Below, piece after piece: positions 63,101-64,000 of a DNA stretch of 64,000 bases (position 1 is the first letter of the stretch; each line of letters begins with the position of its first letter). Origin of the DNA: Hydractinia symbiolongicarpus (Eukaryota > Cnidaria > Hydrozoa > Anthoathecata > Hydractiniidae); NCBI RefSeq assembly GCF_029227915.1, contig NC_079876.1:21702001-21766000 (forward strand), given 5' to 3'. The position numbers and the translations under genes are program-made. The notes beneath the pieces were generated by a model, which did not search any database, was not told the DNA's origin, and saw only the letters and a program-made list of their open reading frames with translations.

Positions 63101-64000
63101 CATATAACAGCATTTAGAGGCCTCTACACGTAGTTGACAGTGTTGTAATGTCATGGTTCGATGGAATACGACTTGGGACGTCGTAGTCCATTGAGAGTGG
63201 AAGGAATAGACCTATGGTAACCTGCGCAGGCACGTCGAACAACGTGATTTACATGTAAGACCTTTTACAGCCGTCAAAAGGCCATATAACAGCCTTTAGA
63301 GGCCTGTACACATTGTTTACGGTGTTGTAAGTCTATGGCGCAATGAAAAACGACTTCGGACGACGTAGACAATTGAGGGTGGAAGGACTAGACCGATGGT
63401 AACCTGCGCTAACGCATGGGAGCACGTGTTTTACGTGCAAGGCCTTTATTGGTCGGCAAACGCCCATATAACAGCATTTAGAGACCTGTACACGTAGTTG
63501 ACTGTGTTCTAAAGTCATGGCTCGATGGAAAACGACTTTGGACGACGTAGACCATTGAGAGTGGAAGGACTACACCGATGGTAACCTGCGCAGGCACGTG
63601 CAACTACTTGATTTACGTGTAAGACCTTTTTCAGGCGTCAAAAGCCATATAACAGCCTTTAGAGGCCTGTACACGTAGTTGCCGGTGTTGTAAGTCTATG
63701 GTGCAATGAAAAACGACTTCGGACGACGTAGACAATTGAGGGTGGAAGGACTAGACCGATGGTAACCTGCGCTAACGCATGGGAGCACGTGTTTTACGTG
63801 CAAGGCCTTTATTGGTCGGCAAAAGCCCATATAACAGCATTTAGAGACCTGTACACGTAGTTGACTGTGTTCTAAAGTCATGACTCGATGGAAAACGACT
63901 TTGGAAGACGTAGACCATTGAGAGTGGAAGGACTACACCGATGGTAACCTGCGCAGGCACGTCGAACAACGTGATTTACATGTAAGACCTTTTACAGCCG

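Larger units (their letters stand above)
29639..64000 (+). repeat. 182-bp tandem satellite array, right part
   Basis: Continuation of the same satellite in the same orientation, running off the window end. Gamma monomers thin out after about 31.2 kb (examples remain near 34.9, 35.4, 35.8, 36.3, 37.8, 40.3 and 50.2 kb, plus duplicated copies). Alpha and beta monomers alternate over some stretches, for example 41.5-42.5 and 42.85-43.6 kb. Beta variants with CAGGCGCGTGG and alpha variants with CTAGAAAATGG appear only in this part. A 17,871-bp duplication accounts for most of it. No gene, RNA gene or transposon is visible. Confidence 0.97.
51119..64000 (+). repeat. 17,871-bp tandem segmental duplication, second copy (cut by window end)
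   Basis: 12,882 bp corresponding to 33248-46129. Every distinctive junction of copy 1 reappears in register: palindromes at 56012 and 57104, the AAGGCCAT deletion at 62409, the doubly deleted monomers at 51170 and 58595. The last 4,989 bp of the unit would lie beyond the window. Confidence 0.92.

Noticed and set aside
1-64000. Many open frames of 60-144 codons, mostly on the minus strand, with similar translations
   Set aside because: They repeat with the monomer, most are close to 61 codons (one period), and 182 is not a multiple of three, so different frames of the same non-coding repeat are read. Lengths follow local indels, not conserved starts or stops. No protein family is recognisable.
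1-64000. Regular repeats suggesting a CRISPR array
   Set aside because: The whole 182-bp unit is repeated without unique spacers, and units are far longer than CRISPR repeat-spacer units.
1-64000. tRNA, rRNA or other structured RNA genes
   Set aside because: No cloverleaf, conserved rRNA core or snRNA motif was seen in the satellite or in the island.

Overview
The window is satellite DNA from end to end. Apart from one AT-rich island of about 0.3 kb near the middle (29328-29600), all 64 kb is a head-to-tail array of a monomer of about 182 bp (roughly 350 copies), in one orientation throughout. I find no protein-coding gene, tRNA, rRNA, CRISPR array or intact transposon. The many short open frames, mostly 60-130 codons on the minus strand, follow the monomer period and are not genes. 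Such an array points to a eukaryotic chromosome, most likely centromeric or pericentromeric heterochromatin. I do not recognise the monomer family and cannot name the organism. My hand-built consensus is about 49% GC and is not depleted in CpG, which leans towards a lineage without heavy germline CpG methylation. The island is about 29% GC.

Monomer classes. Three classes differ between phases about 117 and 160, counting phase 1 at AGGCCATATAAC. Alpha has CTAACGCATGG followed by CACGTG. Beta has CACGTG 10 bp earlier, followed by a second dyad. Gamma has GAACTCATGCAAC followed by CACGTG at the alpha position.

Left domain (1 to about 28 kb). Gamma monomers are frequent. A six-monomer higher-order block of 1,090 bp recurs at 6.8, 13.8, 21.7, 22.8 (internally deleted), 23.8 and 24.9 kb (partial). 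Much of the domain is made of shuffled copies of itself. The stretch 9.57-15.12 kb can be assembled almost entirely from five segments found at 0.9-9.8 kb, in a different order. A 2,077-bp tandem duplication lies at 21.6-25.3 kb.

Middle (about 26.8-33 kb). Segments of 26.85-31.2 kb recur at 34.76-40.37 kb. Only the left version carries the AT-rich island, which stands where the other copies have a 36-bp stretch holding a perfect 25-bp palindrome.

Right domain (about 33-64 kb). Gamma monomers are rare, and alpha and beta alternate over some stretches. A single 17,871-bp duplication dominates. From 33248 onward the sequence restarts at 51119 and stays in constant register to the window end (12,882 bp), with no difference in anything I compared. 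This is a very recent unequal exchange, or else an assembly duplication.

Small deletions and partial monomers mark the array's history. Several have both ends in short words repeated within the monomer (CGATGG, AAGGCCAT), and shared junctions trace how segments were copied.
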